Translations under genes and position numbers: made by a program
In this document: piece after piece, positions 18,201 to 26,193 of the stretch
Layout: every line of letters begins with the position of its first letter
Numbering within the stretch: the first letter of the stretch is position 1
Source: Streptomyces alfalfae
Lineage (GTDB): Bacteria; Actinomycetota; Actinomycetes; Streptomycetales; Streptomycetaceae
Assembly: GCF_004127445.1 (NCBI RefSeq)
Contig: NZ_QEXM01000041.1
Span: 372,001 to 436,000 of the forward strand
Direction: 5' to 3'
Length of the DNA: 64,000 nucleotides
The notes under the pieces: generated by a model
Seen by the model: only the letters and a program-made list of their open reading frames with translations
Told to the model about the DNA's origin: nothing
Database searches by the model: none

Positions 18201-19198
18201 GGCTCGTGCTGTACGCGCGCGTGGCGATGGCCGGCGGCGTGCTGGCGTTCGCCTGCTGGGGCTGGTGGCGGCGGCGCTTCTACCGGTACAGCGAGCGCTC
18301 GCTCCTCGTCCTGACCTTCGTGCCGTTCCTCGGTTTCGGCATGCAGTCCTACGGCGGCGAGATGGCGCTGCGCGTCTTCATGTTCGCGCTGCCCGGCGCG
18401 GCCCTGCTCGCCGGGCTCGCGCTCTTCCCGAGGGCCGGCCTCACCGCGGAGGAGCGGGACCGGGACCGGGTGAGCCTCGCGCCACTCGCCGCGCTGATGG
18501 CCGGGCTCGTCCTGATGGGCGGCTTCCTGGTGGCGCGCTGGGGCAACGAGCCCTTCGAGCGGATCCGCCCCGGCGAGGTCGCGGCCATGGAGTACGTGTA
18601 CGCGCACGACGACCCGACGGTACGGCTGCTCTGGATGAGCGACGACACGGTCGACAATGTCACGCCCGCCATGCCGTGGGGCGCCCGAGACATGGAGAAG
18701 GTGGAGTACGTCCCCACGCTCGCGCCCGCCGATCCGGTCCTGGTCTCCGGCCTGGTGAAGGCGCTCAAGGACGCGGGCCCGCACTCGTACCTGATGATCA
18801 ACCGCAGCCAGACGACGTACCTGGAGCTCGACGCGGGCTACTCCGAGACGTGGCAGCCGCGGCTCATCCAGCACCTGGACGAGCGCGAGGAGCTGAAGAA
18901 GGTCTTCAGCAACGAGGACGCGACCATCTACGGCATGCGCGGGCGGCCGGACGGCGAGGCCCCGCAGGCCGCGGACTGGGCGGCCGGGCCGAAGGTGACG
19001 TGGACGCCGTGGACGGTCGTGGGGGCGCTGGCCTTCGTGGCGCTCGCGCTGCTGCTCACGACGCGCGAGGTGGTGCGGGTGGCGACGGCGCCGAGCGTGC
19101 GGCAGCAGCGGTGGCTGCAGAGCAGCTTCTGGTTCTCGCTGCCGCTGCTCGCGGTGCTGCTCGCCTCGCTGGTCCAGCGGTTCGTGACGATGGCGTGA
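15275..19198 (+). CDS. Giant fusion: Wzx/MATE-like flippase plus multi-pass membrane glycosyltransferase/polymerase-like half
   Basis: The 1307-residue protein has two membrane halves. Residues about 40-450 look like a polysaccharide flippase (LMLNTGISGVLGVGFWLAAA, GALARFIPIAGRATGR, many helices, ending LAVIVAIAAPKLYRV). Residues about 450-640 are a hydrophilic linker that becomes Glu/Pro-rich with short EEPLLEEAPPEEPLP-like repeats. From about 642 a second half has ten or more helices with a WSWPGFFAAAAFVAKA loop and SGWVGQDYFSPQGFTYLLYL. A soluble loop lies before the final two helices. The second half resembles GT-C or Wzy-type enzymes but lacks a motif I can assign firmly. GTG at 15275 is inside the deacetylase gene. 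Export plus polymerisation in one chain is inferred. Confidence 0.75.
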   Translation: MSDTTTAQAGVTGPESGGGQPPSGKSGRPRRMRLPGADGGSPLFRNAYALMLNTGISGVLGVGFWLAAARYYSESAVGQGSAAIAAMKLLAGLTAVTLTGALARFIPIAGRATGRLIFRTYAGSSVAVALAAGVFLLTLDLWGPSYRFLHGPVHGVGFVLAVVAWSVLTLQDGVLTGLRNALWVPVGNTVFSVAKLGLLIAVAAAVPTAGVFVSWVASIAVSVIPLGWLVFRRLVPRHVKATDGRTKPPTLREIGRFLAGDYTGSLFSLAVVYLVPVIVASQVSSVDNAYFYITTTIGGTVNLLAINMGASLTVEGAHDPALLAANTRAALRRMAMIMLPVCGTLFLAAPFILSLFGQAYADAATPLLRWFAVGALLRVVMETYFAVQRAQSKTSGIAWLQGLLCVLVLGLTLILLPRMGLTGAGIAEISSLAVIVAIAAPKLYRVTRSAPTARPPAGEAPDGDLAGLGTRDAPTMAIRRAAARADGKERHGPAWALWESLDSDTLQLAVQLDFDHPERRPDVRPGPGTPAAGTALPPGTPAAESEGDDMDHRPTWALRTPASRDADTSRAGDAADEPPPAEPLGEPLEERLKERREEPPEEPLLEEAPPEEPLPRKAPPEGAPGEDASADGGTPPRAPRRHVLVMALLLALALTLYWVPVLGMGDADLEDMGGLGLISVLPRATLLGAALLIVVFAVLLWMDRPIKGLLLVTLLATVVSLHALPAVIETEPRFATAWQHLGFMEYIDRTGAAAPDLDARWSWPGFFAAAAFVAKACGVSDMTEVIRWWPTAIQVLYLAPMFLLVRSMRAAWRAKWAGLWIFVLSGWVGQDYFSPQGFTYLLYLAFIAVLLVWFRAPRVLWTKRRPGELEVEPTGRGERAVLLLILVGIFVASVAAHQLTPFVMLGVLTVLVLIGRSELRGLPVLLGVFVVVWLGFLAEPYWSGHFDELFGGVGGVGGNVSSSVSGRIEGGSSTHRLVLYARVAMAGGVLAFACWGWWRRRFYRYSERSLLVLTFVPFLGFGMQSYGGEMALRVFMFALPGAALLAGLALFPRAGLTAEERDRDRVSLAPLAALMAGLVLMGGFLVARWGNEPFERIRPGEVAAMEYVYAHDDPTVRLLWMSDDTVDNVTPAMPWGARDMEKVEYVPTLAPADPVLVSGLVKALKDAGPHSYLMINRSQTTYLELDAGYSETWQPRLIQHLDEREELKKVFSNEDATIYGMRGRPDGEAPQAADWAAGPKVTWTPWTVVGALAFVALALLLTTREVVRVATAPSVRQQRWLQSSFWFSLPLLAVLLASLVQRFVTMA

Positions 19199-19199
19199 G

Positions 19200-19221
19200 G
19201 CGGGCCCTCCGGCGGGCCCGC
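19200..19221 (+). terminator. Hairpin after the flippase fusion gene
   Basis: GCGGGCCC and GGGCCCGC pair perfectly (8 bp) around a 6-nt loop, starting just after the stop at 19198. It separates this gene from the convergent GH39-like gene. Confidence 0.55.
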
Positions 19222-19313
19222 TCCGAGGAGGCCCGCTGCCGGGGGCGTCCGCTTCCGGGAGGTTCCGCCGGCGGGAGGACTGCTTCCGGGAGGCCGGGGC
19301 GGAGCTGCGGGGC

Positions 19314-20735
19314 TCAGCGTTCGAGCCACTTCACCTCGTACCCGGCCAGGTCGAACCGCTTGCCGTCGACCTTCGCGCTGATCGGGCGGGCCAGCGTGTT
19401 GACCACGAGGACGGCGTCGTCGTCGGCGAGGACCCGCACGGCGGGCCGGTCGCCGGCGGCGACCCTCACCTCACGGAAGCGGGTGCCGGGCCCGAACTCC
19501 GCGCCGAACCGCTCGATGAGCTTCAGCATGGGCAGGGGGGCGCCGCCGTCCGCGCGCCGCGTCGGGGTCCACAGGCAGCCGGCGCACTTGGCGCCCCTCT
19601 TCTGCGGGTTCCAGTAGAAGCCGCTGGTGGCGCCGCCCTTGGCCATGCCCATCAGGCCGGCGGCATGGACGGCGACGCGGTGCGCCTCGGACCAGTCGTC
19701 GCGGTTGTCCCTGCTGTCGCCGGGCTCCACGTAGTACTCGGCCCACCACAGGGGCAGGTCGCCGGCGCGCTCACGGATCCACCGGCCCACGGCCGTGAAC
19801 TTGTCGGTGGCCCTGAACTCGTCGGGGAGCGTCTCGTCGTCCGTGGTGTAGCTGGAGCCGTCGACGACGACGAAGTCCGCGCCCCTCTTGTGCTTGTTCC
19901 AGTACGTGAAGGCGTCGAGGACGCGCTGGTCCAGGCTGCCCCAGGCGCCCTTGACCGGCGAGGCGTCCACGGTCTGGCGGGGGTGGAGACTGTCCATCAC
20001 GAGGTAGGGGCCGCCCACCATGATGTCCTCGTCGACCTTCTTCAGCTCCTCGTGGACGCGGTTGTACAGCTCGGTGTACCCCTCGTGGTCCCAGCGGCCC
20101 TTCTCCGTGTTCCAGAAGCCCTTGAACTCGTTCCAGACGATGAAGTGGCGTACGTCGGGGTAGCGCTTGGCGACGGTCGCGGCGAGCTTCGCGAAGTCGT
20201 CGTAGTGCTCGGGGTCCGGCGCGGTCTCCAGGGCCTGCTGGCTCCAGTCGGTGCTGTCGGCGCCGGGCTCGCCGCCCTTCATCCAGTCGGGGGCGCAGCA
20301 CAGCGTGACGACGGGGACGCCCTCGCTCTCCCTGACGAAGTCGATGCGGCGGTCCATCTCGGAGAAGTCGTAGTGCCCCTTGACCGGTTCGGGGTTGCTC
20401 GCGCCCCAGCCCATGATGTGCTGGATCTGCGGGACCGGCCGCCCCTGGTCCGCGAGCCCGGAGCGGGCGCGGTCGACCGCGGCGTCCTCGCCCTCGTCCG
20501 CGCTGTACTGGGTGTGGGTGAAGCCCCAGCCCACGGCCGCGTCCATGCCGTCGGGAGGGACGGCGGGGGTGCCGTGCACCTTGTCGCCGTCGGGCGTGGT
20601 GCCCGCGGTGCTGCCGCCGTCGCCGGGGAGCGTGTGGACCAGAGTGATCACCAGGGCCAGAACGACCGCACCAACGCCGAGCAGTGCGGTGAACCGCCAC
20701 CGCAGTGCCGAGGAAACCCACCCATGACGTCCCAT
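19314..20735 (-). CDS. Membrane-anchored GH39-like glycoside hydrolase
   Basis: The 473-residue protein has one N-terminal transmembrane helix (about residues 15-35, RFTALLGVGAVVLALVITLV). The TIM-barrel domain then lies outside. The proton donor fits FIVWNEFKGFW (Asn-Glu) and the nucleophile fits LWWAEYYVEPG, as expected for clan GH-A enzymes close to GH39 xylosidases. A C-terminal beta domain follows. It lies convergent to the cluster's last gene, so it may trim or process the polysaccharide at the cell surface. The ATG at 20735 is favoured because the helix then starts about 15 residues in. No strong ribosome site is seen. Confidence 0.8.
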   Translation of the reverse strand: MGRHGWVSSALRWRFTALLGVGAVVLALVITLVHTLPGDGGSTAGTTPDGDKVHGTPAVPPDGMDAAVGWGFTHTQYSADEGEDAAVDRARSGLADQGRPVPQIQHIMGWGASNPEPVKGHYDFSEMDRRIDFVRESEGVPVVTLCCAPDWMKGGEPGADSTDWSQQALETAPDPEHYDDFAKLAATVAKRYPDVRHFIVWNEFKGFWNTEKGRWDHEGYTELYNRVHEELKKVDEDIMVGGPYLVMDSLHPRQTVDASPVKGAWGSLDQRVLDAFTYWNKHKRGADFVVVDGSSYTTDDETLPDEFRATDKFTAVGRWIRERAGDLPLWWAEYYVEPGDSRDNRDDWSEAHRVAVHAAGLMGMAKGGATSGFYWNPQKRGAKCAGCLWTPTRRADGGAPLPMLKLIERFGAEFGPGTRFREVRVAAGDRPAVRVLADDDAVLVVNTLARPISAKVDGKRFDLAGYEVKWLER

Positions 20736-20869
20736 CAGCGACAAGCGTATCGGCGTGCCCCTACGGCGGGACAGGTTCCGGACACAGCTCCGTGACGGGC
20801 CCGGCTCCGCTCCCCGCGCGGCGGTGCGCGGGAACACGCGGCGGAAACCGGATGCAAGGAGAGGCGTCC

Positions 20870-21982
20870 GTGCCGGATCATGTCGGCATGGCCGCCAACC
20901 CGCACGACGCCCTGCCGATCCGGCTGCACGTCGATGACAGCGACTCCCCGTCGGACGTCGTGGACGCGCTGTTCCTCGGCCGCTTCGCGACGGGCGAGCA
21001 GCCGTTCTCGCACAGCGCCAACATCGACCGCGTCAGGTCCGGTTCCACGCTGCTGCCCCCGGGGTCGAAGGTCCTGCGGGCCGCCCGCGACGACGACCGC
21101 AACGCGACGCTCGCCGAGGGCCCCGGCTGGACCCTGCTGGTCTCCCGCTGGAACCGCGGCGCGGACGTCACGGTGACGGCGACCAGCGAGGAGCTGGCGG
21201 AGAAGATCCTCAAGCAGGCGACGGACGGCGCGCAGGACGAGCCGGAGCCTCAGCCGGAGGACGTCACCATGGGGTTCTGGTACGTCTCGCCGCGGCGCGG
21301 CCCGTACCGCACGACCCGGCAGATCTCGGCCGGCACGTGGGAGGAGGTGCGGCCCAACTACACCGCGCCGGTCGCCGATGCCATGGACAAGCTGATGAAG
21401 ACGGTCCCGGAGGACATCGCGGGCCGGCTGCTGCTCCTGCACGGCCCGCCGGGCACGGGCAAGACGTCGGCGCTGCGGACGCTGGCGCGCGCCTGGCGCG
21501 ACTGGTGCCAGGTGGACTGCGTCCTGGACCCGGAGCGGCTGTTCGGCGACGTCGGCTATCTGATGGACATCGCGATCGGCGAGGACGACGGCACGGGGAA
21601 GGGCCGCTGGCGGCTGCTGCTCCTGGAGGACTGCGACGAGCTGATCAGGGGTGAGGCGAAACACACGGCGGGCCAGGCGCTCTCCCGGCTGCTCAACCTC
21701 ACCGACGGCCTCCTCGGGCAGGGCCGCAACGTCCTGGTCGGCGTCACGACCAACGAGGACCTGGAGCGGCTGCACCCCGCCGTCGTCCGCCCAGGGCGCT
21801 GCCTGGCCCGTATCGAGGTCGGCGCGCTGACCCGGCCCGAGGCGGTGGAGTGGCTCGGCACGGACGAGGGCGTGGGCCGCGAGGGCGCCACCCTGGCGGA
21901 GCTGTTCGCGCTGCGGCGCGGCACGGCGCCGACGTCGGTGCCGGACCAGCGGGAGGGCGCGGACGCGGGGCTGTACCTGTAG
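20870..21982 (+). CDS. DUF5925-AAA family ATPase
   Basis: The 370-residue protein has an N-terminal DUF5925-like region (about 10-125: LPIRLHVDDSDSPSDVVDAL onwards). A AAA domain follows with Walker A HGPPGTGKTSALRTL (about 190-204), Walker B LLLLEDCDEL, sensor-1-like VGVTTNEDLERLHPAVVRPGR and an arginine-finger-like end. The GTG start has AAGGAGAGG seven bases upstream. The acidic C-terminus is short, with no extra domain. Such proteins are likely remodelling or chaperone-type ATPases of unknown target. It stands alone, divergent from the GH39 gene and convergent with a GntR gene. Confidence 0.82.
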   Translation: MPDHVGMAANPHDALPIRLHVDDSDSPSDVVDALFLGRFATGEQPFSHSANIDRVRSGSTLLPPGSKVLRAARDDDRNATLAEGPGWTLLVSRWNRGADVTVTATSEELAEKILKQATDGAQDEPEPQPEDVTMGFWYVSPRRGPYRTTRQISAGTWEEVRPNYTAPVADAMDKLMKTVPEDIAGRLLLLHGPPGTGKTSALRTLARAWRDWCQVDCVLDPERLFGDVGYLMDIAIGEDDGTGKGRWRLLLLEDCDELIRGEAKHTAGQALSRLLNLTDGLLGQGRNVLVGVTTNEDLERLHPAVVRPGRCLARIEVGALTRPEAVEWLGTDEGVGREGATLAELFALRRGTAPTSVPDQREGADAGLYL

Positions 21983-22002
21983 GGCGGCCCGGGTGCGGTG
22001 GG

Positions 22003-22383
22003 CTACCGCGCGGCTCCGTACGCCGCCCGCAGGGCGTCCCGTGCCGCGGCGAGCGCGTCCTGCTCGGAGAGGCCGAGCCGCCGCGCGCGCTCGGCGTACG
22101 CCTGGGCGGCGGCGGACGCCTCCCGTGCGGCGGCGTCGCCCACCGCGGCGACGAACGTGCCGTTGCGGCCCCGGGTCTCGATGACCCCGTCGGCCTCCAG
22201 CGCCCGGTAGGCCTTGGCGACGGTGTTGGCGGCGAGCCCGAGCTCCTGGGCGAGCCCCCGCACGGTGGGCAGCTTGTGGCCCACCGGCAGCGCCCCGGAC
22301 CTGGCCTGTTCGGCGATCTGGGCCCGCACCTGCTCGTACGGCGCGGCGCTGGAGCCTTCGTCGATGTCGATCTGCAGAGTCAC
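22003..22383 (-). CDS. YtrA-type short GntR regulator
   Basis: The 126-residue regulator has only a winged helix (about 10-80: APYEQVRAQIAEQARSGAL, LPTVRGLAQELGLAANTVAK, VIETRGRNGTFVA). A short alpha-helical dimerisation tail follows. That makes it the YtrA subfamily, which usually controls ABC-transporter operons. None is adjacent, so its target may be elsewhere. The GTG at 22383 is chosen because the conserved DNA-binding region begins a few residues later. It is divergent from a GNAT gene across about 160 bp, which could contain its autoregulatory operator. Confidence 0.88.
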   Translation of the reverse strand: MTLQIDIDEGSSAAPYEQVRAQIAEQARSGALPVGHKLPTVRGLAQELGLAANTVAKAYRALEADGVIETRGRNGTFVAAVGDAAAREASAAAQAYAERARRLGLSEQDALAAARDALRAAYGAAR

Positions 22384-22541
22384 GAAAGCGATTGTCCCGC
22401 ACGCGCGGGCCCCGGTCCGCCCGTGGCGCCCCGGTCCCCCGTACGGGCCCGGTCCGCCCGCGCAGGCCGCTCCGCCCGGCCCCTTTACCCGTGAGGAAAA
22501 TGGGAGGCCCCGGGCGCGGCGCGCGCGTACCGTGCGGCCCC

Positions 22542-23480
22542 ATGACTGTGATCGTGCGCGCCTTCGACCCCAGCAGCACCACTGCCGCCGCGGACGCCGT
22601 GGGCTTCGCCGCCGTACGCCGGGCCTGTGTGCCCGCGATGCTCGCGACCCCCGAGTCGGTCGCCTTCGACCGGGCGCACGCCCATCCCGACGCCCACTAC
22701 CGGCAGTTGATCGCCGAGCACGACGGCGAGGTGGTCGGCACCGCCCAGGTGGGCATCGCCCACGACAGCCCGGAGCCCGGCCAGGGCTTCGCCAACGTCT
22801 ACGTCCATCCGGAGCGGCTCGGCGCCGGCGCGGGCTCGCTGCTGCTGCGCACGGCCGAGGAGCACCTGGCGCACGCGGGGGCGCGGACCGTCTACTCCTG
22901 GGTGCTCGACGAGCCCGGGAACCTCGCGTTCGCCGCCCGGCGCGGCTACCGCGCGAGCCGCAGCGCGCACTTCCTCCGCCTCGATCTGGCGCACGGCTCG
23001 CTGCCGCCACGCCGTGAGCCGCCCGCCGGGGTGGAGCTGGTCAGCGGGTCGGTGTTCGCGGAGGACGCGCGGCCCCTCTTCGCCCTCGACGCGGAGACCG
23101 TGGCGGACGAACCCGGCGACGTCGCGGCGGAGTTCACGGACTACGAGCACTGGCTCGCCGAGACCTGGCGGCACCCGCTGGTGAGCCGGGAGCTCACCAC
23201 GGTGGCCCTGGTGGAAGGCCACCCCGCCGCGTTCAGCCTGGCCCGCACGGACGGCGCGGGCCGCTACGCGTCCGGCATGACGGGCACCGCGCGCGCCTTC
23301 CGCGGCCGCGGCCTCGCCAAGCTCGCCAAGAACGACTCCCTGCACCGCGCCCGCGCGGCCGGCTGCACCGAGGCGTTCACCGGCAACGACGCGGGCAACG
23401 GCCCGATGCTGGCGATCAACGAATGGTTCGGCTACGAGATCTGCGCGACGGAGGTGCGCCATGTCCGCGACCTCGGCTGA
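22542..23480 (+). CDS. Double-domain GNAT acetyltransferase
   Basis: The 312-residue protein contains two GNAT folds. The N-terminal one (about 45-150) has VYVHPERLGAGAGSLLLRTAEEH, an intact acetyl-CoA loop. The C-terminal one (about 190-310) has TGTARAFRGRGLAKLAKNDS and NGPMLAINEWFGYE. Tandem GNATs of this kind acetylate small amines or antibiotics, and some are mycothiol-synthase-like. Specificity cannot be read here. The last 20 bp overlap the start of the DUF402 gene, so the two are translationally coupled. Confidence 0.88.
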   Translation: MTVIVRAFDPSSTTAAADAVGFAAVRRACVPAMLATPESVAFDRAHAHPDAHYRQLIAEHDGEVVGTAQVGIAHDSPEPGQGFANVYVHPERLGAGAGSLLLRTAEEHLAHAGARTVYSWVLDEPGNLAFAARRGYRASRSAHFLRLDLAHGSLPPRREPPAGVELVSGSVFAEDARPLFALDAETVADEPGDVAAEFTDYEHWLAETWRHPLVSRELTTVALVEGHPAAFSLARTDGAGRYASGMTGTARAFRGRGLAKLAKNDSLHRARAAGCTEAFTGNDAGNGPMLAINEWFGYEICATEVRHVRDLG

Positions 23481-24024
23481 CGGCGGGGCCACGACGGTCG
23501 AGGTCGTCCTCGTCAAGGCGGGCGCCACGAAGATCCGCTACCCGGCGGAGCTGCTCCACGACGACGGCACGCGCGTCACGGTACGGGCGCCCTGGGCGGC
23601 CCCCGGCGTCCGCGACTTCGGCTTCGTGCGCTTCGAGCCGGGCGACGTCTTCACCGAGCACTACTGGCGCGACCGCTGGTACGCGGTCAAAGAGGTGTAC
23701 GCGGCCGACGGCGCCCTGAAGGGCTGGTACTGCGACGTGACGCGCCCGGCCGTCCGCGAGGGCGCCGTCCTCACGGTGGAGGACCTGGACCTCGACCTGT
23801 GGTGCTCCGCGGACGGCGCCGCCGTGCTCCGCCTCGACGAGGACGAGTTCGAGGCGAGCGGTCTGCGTGCGGCGGACCCCGCGGCGGCCGTCGCGGCGCT
23901 GCGGGCCCTGGACGGACTGGAGGCGCTGGCCCGTGGTGCGGGTCTTCGGGAAGTGACGGAACCCGCGCCGGATCGAGGGTTTCGATCAGAAAGCCTGTCC
24001 ACGGAGGTCTACGGAACGTCTTAG
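23461..24024 (+). CDS. DUF402 domain protein
   Basis: The 187-residue protein has the DUF402 core (about 40-130): FGFVRFEPGDVFTEHYWRDRWYAVKEVY, GWYCDVTRPAV and VEDLDLDLWC, with the DVTRP and DLDLDL signatures. Related DUF402 proteins include nucleoside phosphatases and RNA-associated enzymes. It overlaps the upstream GNAT gene by 20 bp, implying joint expression. The C-terminal 40 residues are poorly conserved-looking and probably disordered. Confidence 0.87.
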   Translation: MSATSADGGATTVEVVLVKAGATKIRYPAELLHDDGTRVTVRAPWAAPGVRDFGFVRFEPGDVFTEHYWRDRWYAVKEVYAADGALKGWYCDVTRPAVREGAVLTVEDLDLDLWCSADGAAVLRLDEDEFEASGLRAADPAAAVAALRALDGLEALARGAGLREVTEPAPDRGFRSESLSTEVYGTS

Positions 24025-24053
24025 GTGGACATCGGTAAGGCAGGGAGGCAGCC

Positions 24054-24194
24054 ATGCGCCGAGTGACCGTGCACAAGCCCGTGAGCAAAGCCGTCAGCCG
24101 TCGAGTACGGGAACGCCAGGAGGACGAGGCCGCCCCGCGTGAGAGGTCCGAGGTCCGCAAGGACGTCCAGCGGACCTGGTGGCCCGACGGGTGA
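24054..24194 (+). CDS. 46-residue highly charged small protein
   Basis: An ATG at 24054 with a strong AGGGAGG site six bases upstream opens a 46-codon frame. It begins MRRVTVHKPVSKAVSRRV and ends in a KDVQRTWWPDG-like tail. It is rich in Arg and Glu with no hydrophobic segment. It lies 29 bp after the DUF402 stop and ends 8 bp before the convergent GNAT gene. Ribosome site, fit between genes and balanced charge argue for a real gene. I know no function. It may be RNA-binding or ribosome-associated, as a guess. Confidence 0.55.
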   Translation: MRRVTVHKPVSKAVSRRVRERQEDEAAPRERSEVRKDVQRTWWPDG

Positions 24195-24201
24195 GACGCC
24201 C

Positions 24202-24687
24202 TCAGACGCCGTGGAGCCGCTTGCGGTAGTGCACGCGGTCGTAGGGGCCGTCGAGGCGCCGCTCCACGAAGTCGTAGCCATGGCGGGGGTAGATCTTCTG
24301 GTTCTCCCACATCAGGGCGTTGGTGTAGAGGCGGATCTCGGCGAGTCCCAGTGACCGCGCGTGGGCGTCGACGAAGGCGAGCAGCCGGCGGCCCACCCCT
24401 TGGCCCGCGGCGTCGGGGTGGACCGCGATGGACTCCAGGAAGAGATGGGCGTCCTCGCCCGGTGCGGTGACCGGGGCGAGGACGAGCAGGCCGACGACCG
24501 GGTCCCCGGTCACGAACACCCGCCCCGCCGCCACGTCGGCCGCGTGATCGGCGTCCATGGGCGAGGGGCGGAGCCCGATGCGCTCGACGTAGTGGTGGTA
24601 GGCCGCGTCGGTCACCGCCGCCACGGCGGGGACGTCGGCGGCGGTGGCGGGGCGGATGTCCGTGAACTGATCCGTGGTCTCGGTCAT
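24202..24687 (-). CDS. GNAT acetyltransferase
   Basis: The 161-residue protein is a single GNAT fold. It includes LFLESIAVHPDAAGQGVGRRLLAFVDAHA with the acetyl-CoA loop GQGVGRR, and LYTNALMWENQKIYPRHGYDFVERR at the C-terminal signature. The start overlaps the tctA stop (ATGA), so it is the last gene of the tctCBA transcript. The substrate is unknown, and its role in tricarboxylate uptake is not obvious. Confidence 0.9.
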   Translation of the reverse strand: MTETTDQFTDIRPATAADVPAVAAVTDAAYHHYVERIGLRPSPMDADHAADVAAGRVFVTGDPVVGLLVLAPVTAPGEDAHLFLESIAVHPDAAGQGVGRRLLAFVDAHARSLGLAEIRLYTNALMWENQKIYPRHGYDFVERRLDGPYDRVHYRKRLHGV

Positions 24688-26192
24688 GCCTCCACGTCTA
24701 CGCCACGGCGGCGGACCCGTGCCAGCGCCTTCTTCACCAACGGCCAGGCCACGATCAGGACGATCAGTCCATAGACGGTGAGGGAGAACGGTGTGTCGAC
24801 CAGGCCGCCGACGCTGCCGTCGCTGATCTGCAGGGCGCGGCGCAGCTGCTGCTCGGCGTTGGGGCCGAGGATCACGCCGATGACCGCGGGCAGGATCGGC
24901 AGCCCGTAGCGCCGCATGCCGAAGCCGATCAGGCCGATGACCAGCAGGATGACGAGGTCGACCGGCTCGCCGCCGACCGCGTAGGCGCCGACCGCCGCGA
25001 AGAAGAGGATGCCCGCGTAGAGGTAGGGCCGTGGGATGCGCAGCAGTTTCGCCCAGACGGGGGCCAGCGGCAGGTTGAGGGCGAGCAGCAGCACCATGCC
25101 GACGAAGAGCGAGGCGATGAGGCCCCAGACCAGGTCGGGTTCGCGTTCGAAGAGCAGCGGGCCGGGCTGGATGCCGTACTGCTGGAAGGCGGCGAGCATC
25201 ACGGCGGCGACGGCGGTCGTGGGCAGGCCGAGCGTCAGCATGGAGACGAGGGTGCCCGCGGCCGACGCGGAGGCGGCCGACTCGGGCCCGGCGACGCCTT
25301 CGATCGCGCCCTTGCCCCACTCGTCCTTGTGCCGGGACAGGCGCTTCTCGGTGACGTACGACAGGAACGTCGGGATCTCCGCCCCGCCCGCCGGGATCGC
25401 CCCGAAGGGGAAGCCGATGAAGGGGCCGCGCAGCCAGGACTTCCAGGTGCGCCGCACATCCGCCCCGCCCAGCCACGGGCGGCCCACGGGGATCGCCTCG
25501 GCGTCGCCGCGGCGCAGGTGCGCGGCGACCCAGAGGGCCTCGCCGATCGCGAAGAGGCCGACCGCGACGATCACCACGTCGATGCCGTCGGCGAGCTGGA
25601 GCGAGCCGAAGGTGAGCCGCTGCTGGCCGGTCATCTGGTCCAGGCCCACGAGGCCGATGGTGAGGCCGATGAGCAGCGAGGCGAGGCCCCGGATGCGGGA
25701 GGAGCCGAGGACCGAGGTCACGGCGATGAACGCGAGCACCATGATCGCGAAGTAGTCGGGCGCGCCGATGTCGACGGCGAGGTCGGCCACGGTCGGGGCG
25801 AGGGCGACGAGGAGCAGCGTGCCGATCATGCCACCGGCGAAGTGCCCGATGGCGGCGGCGGCGAGGGCCTGCGCGCCCCGCCCCGCCTTGGCCATCGGAT
25901 GGCCTTCCATGGCCGCGACGACGGCGGCGCTCTCGCCCGGGGTGTTGAGCAGGATGGAAGTGGTCGACCCGCCGAACATCGCCCCGTAGTAGATGCCCGC
26001 GAACATGATGAAGGCGCCGGTCGGCTCCAGGCCGTACGTCACGGGGAGCAGCAGGGCGACGGCCATGGCGGGCCCGATGCCGGGCAGTACGCCGATCGCG
26101 GTCCCCAGGAGCACGCCGACGGCGGCCCAGAGCAGGTTGACCGGGGTGAGGGCGGTGCCGAAGCCGTCCATCAGGGAGTTGAAGGCGTCCAT
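24684..26192 (-). CDS. tctA: Tripartite tricarboxylate transporter large permease
   Basis: The 502-residue protein is the 12-helix TctA subunit. It has the N-terminal signature LLGTAIGVLPGIGPAMAVALLLP, the repeated counterpart GFPFGAIPAGGAEIPTFLSY, and MFGGSTTSILLNTPGESAAVV. It imports citrate-like tricarboxylates, driven by the ion gradient, with TctB and the binding protein TctC, both encoded just upstream. The ATG at 26192 is one base after the tctB stop. The divergent response regulator probably controls the operon. Confidence 0.95.
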   Translation of the reverse strand: MDAFNSLMDGFGTALTPVNLLWAAVGVLLGTAIGVLPGIGPAMAVALLLPVTYGLEPTGAFIMFAGIYYGAMFGGSTTSILLNTPGESAAVVAAMEGHPMAKAGRGAQALAAAAIGHFAGGMIGTLLLVALAPTVADLAVDIGAPDYFAIMVLAFIAVTSVLGSSRIRGLASLLIGLTIGLVGLDQMTGQQRLTFGSLQLADGIDVVIVAVGLFAIGEALWVAAHLRRGDAEAIPVGRPWLGGADVRRTWKSWLRGPFIGFPFGAIPAGGAEIPTFLSYVTEKRLSRHKDEWGKGAIEGVAGPESAASASAAGTLVSMLTLGLPTTAVAAVMLAAFQQYGIQPGPLLFEREPDLVWGLIASLFVGMVLLLALNLPLAPVWAKLLRIPRPYLYAGILFFAAVGAYAVGGEPVDLVILLVIGLIGFGMRRYGLPILPAVIGVILGPNAEQQLRRALQISDGSVGGLVDTPFSLTVYGLIVLIVAWPLVKKALARVRRRGVDVEA

Positions 26193-26193
26193 G

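Noticed and set aside
20735..22582. Long minus-strand frame opposite the AAA ATPase
   Set aside because: The AAA gene has Walker motifs and a strong ribosome site, and the opposite frame has none.
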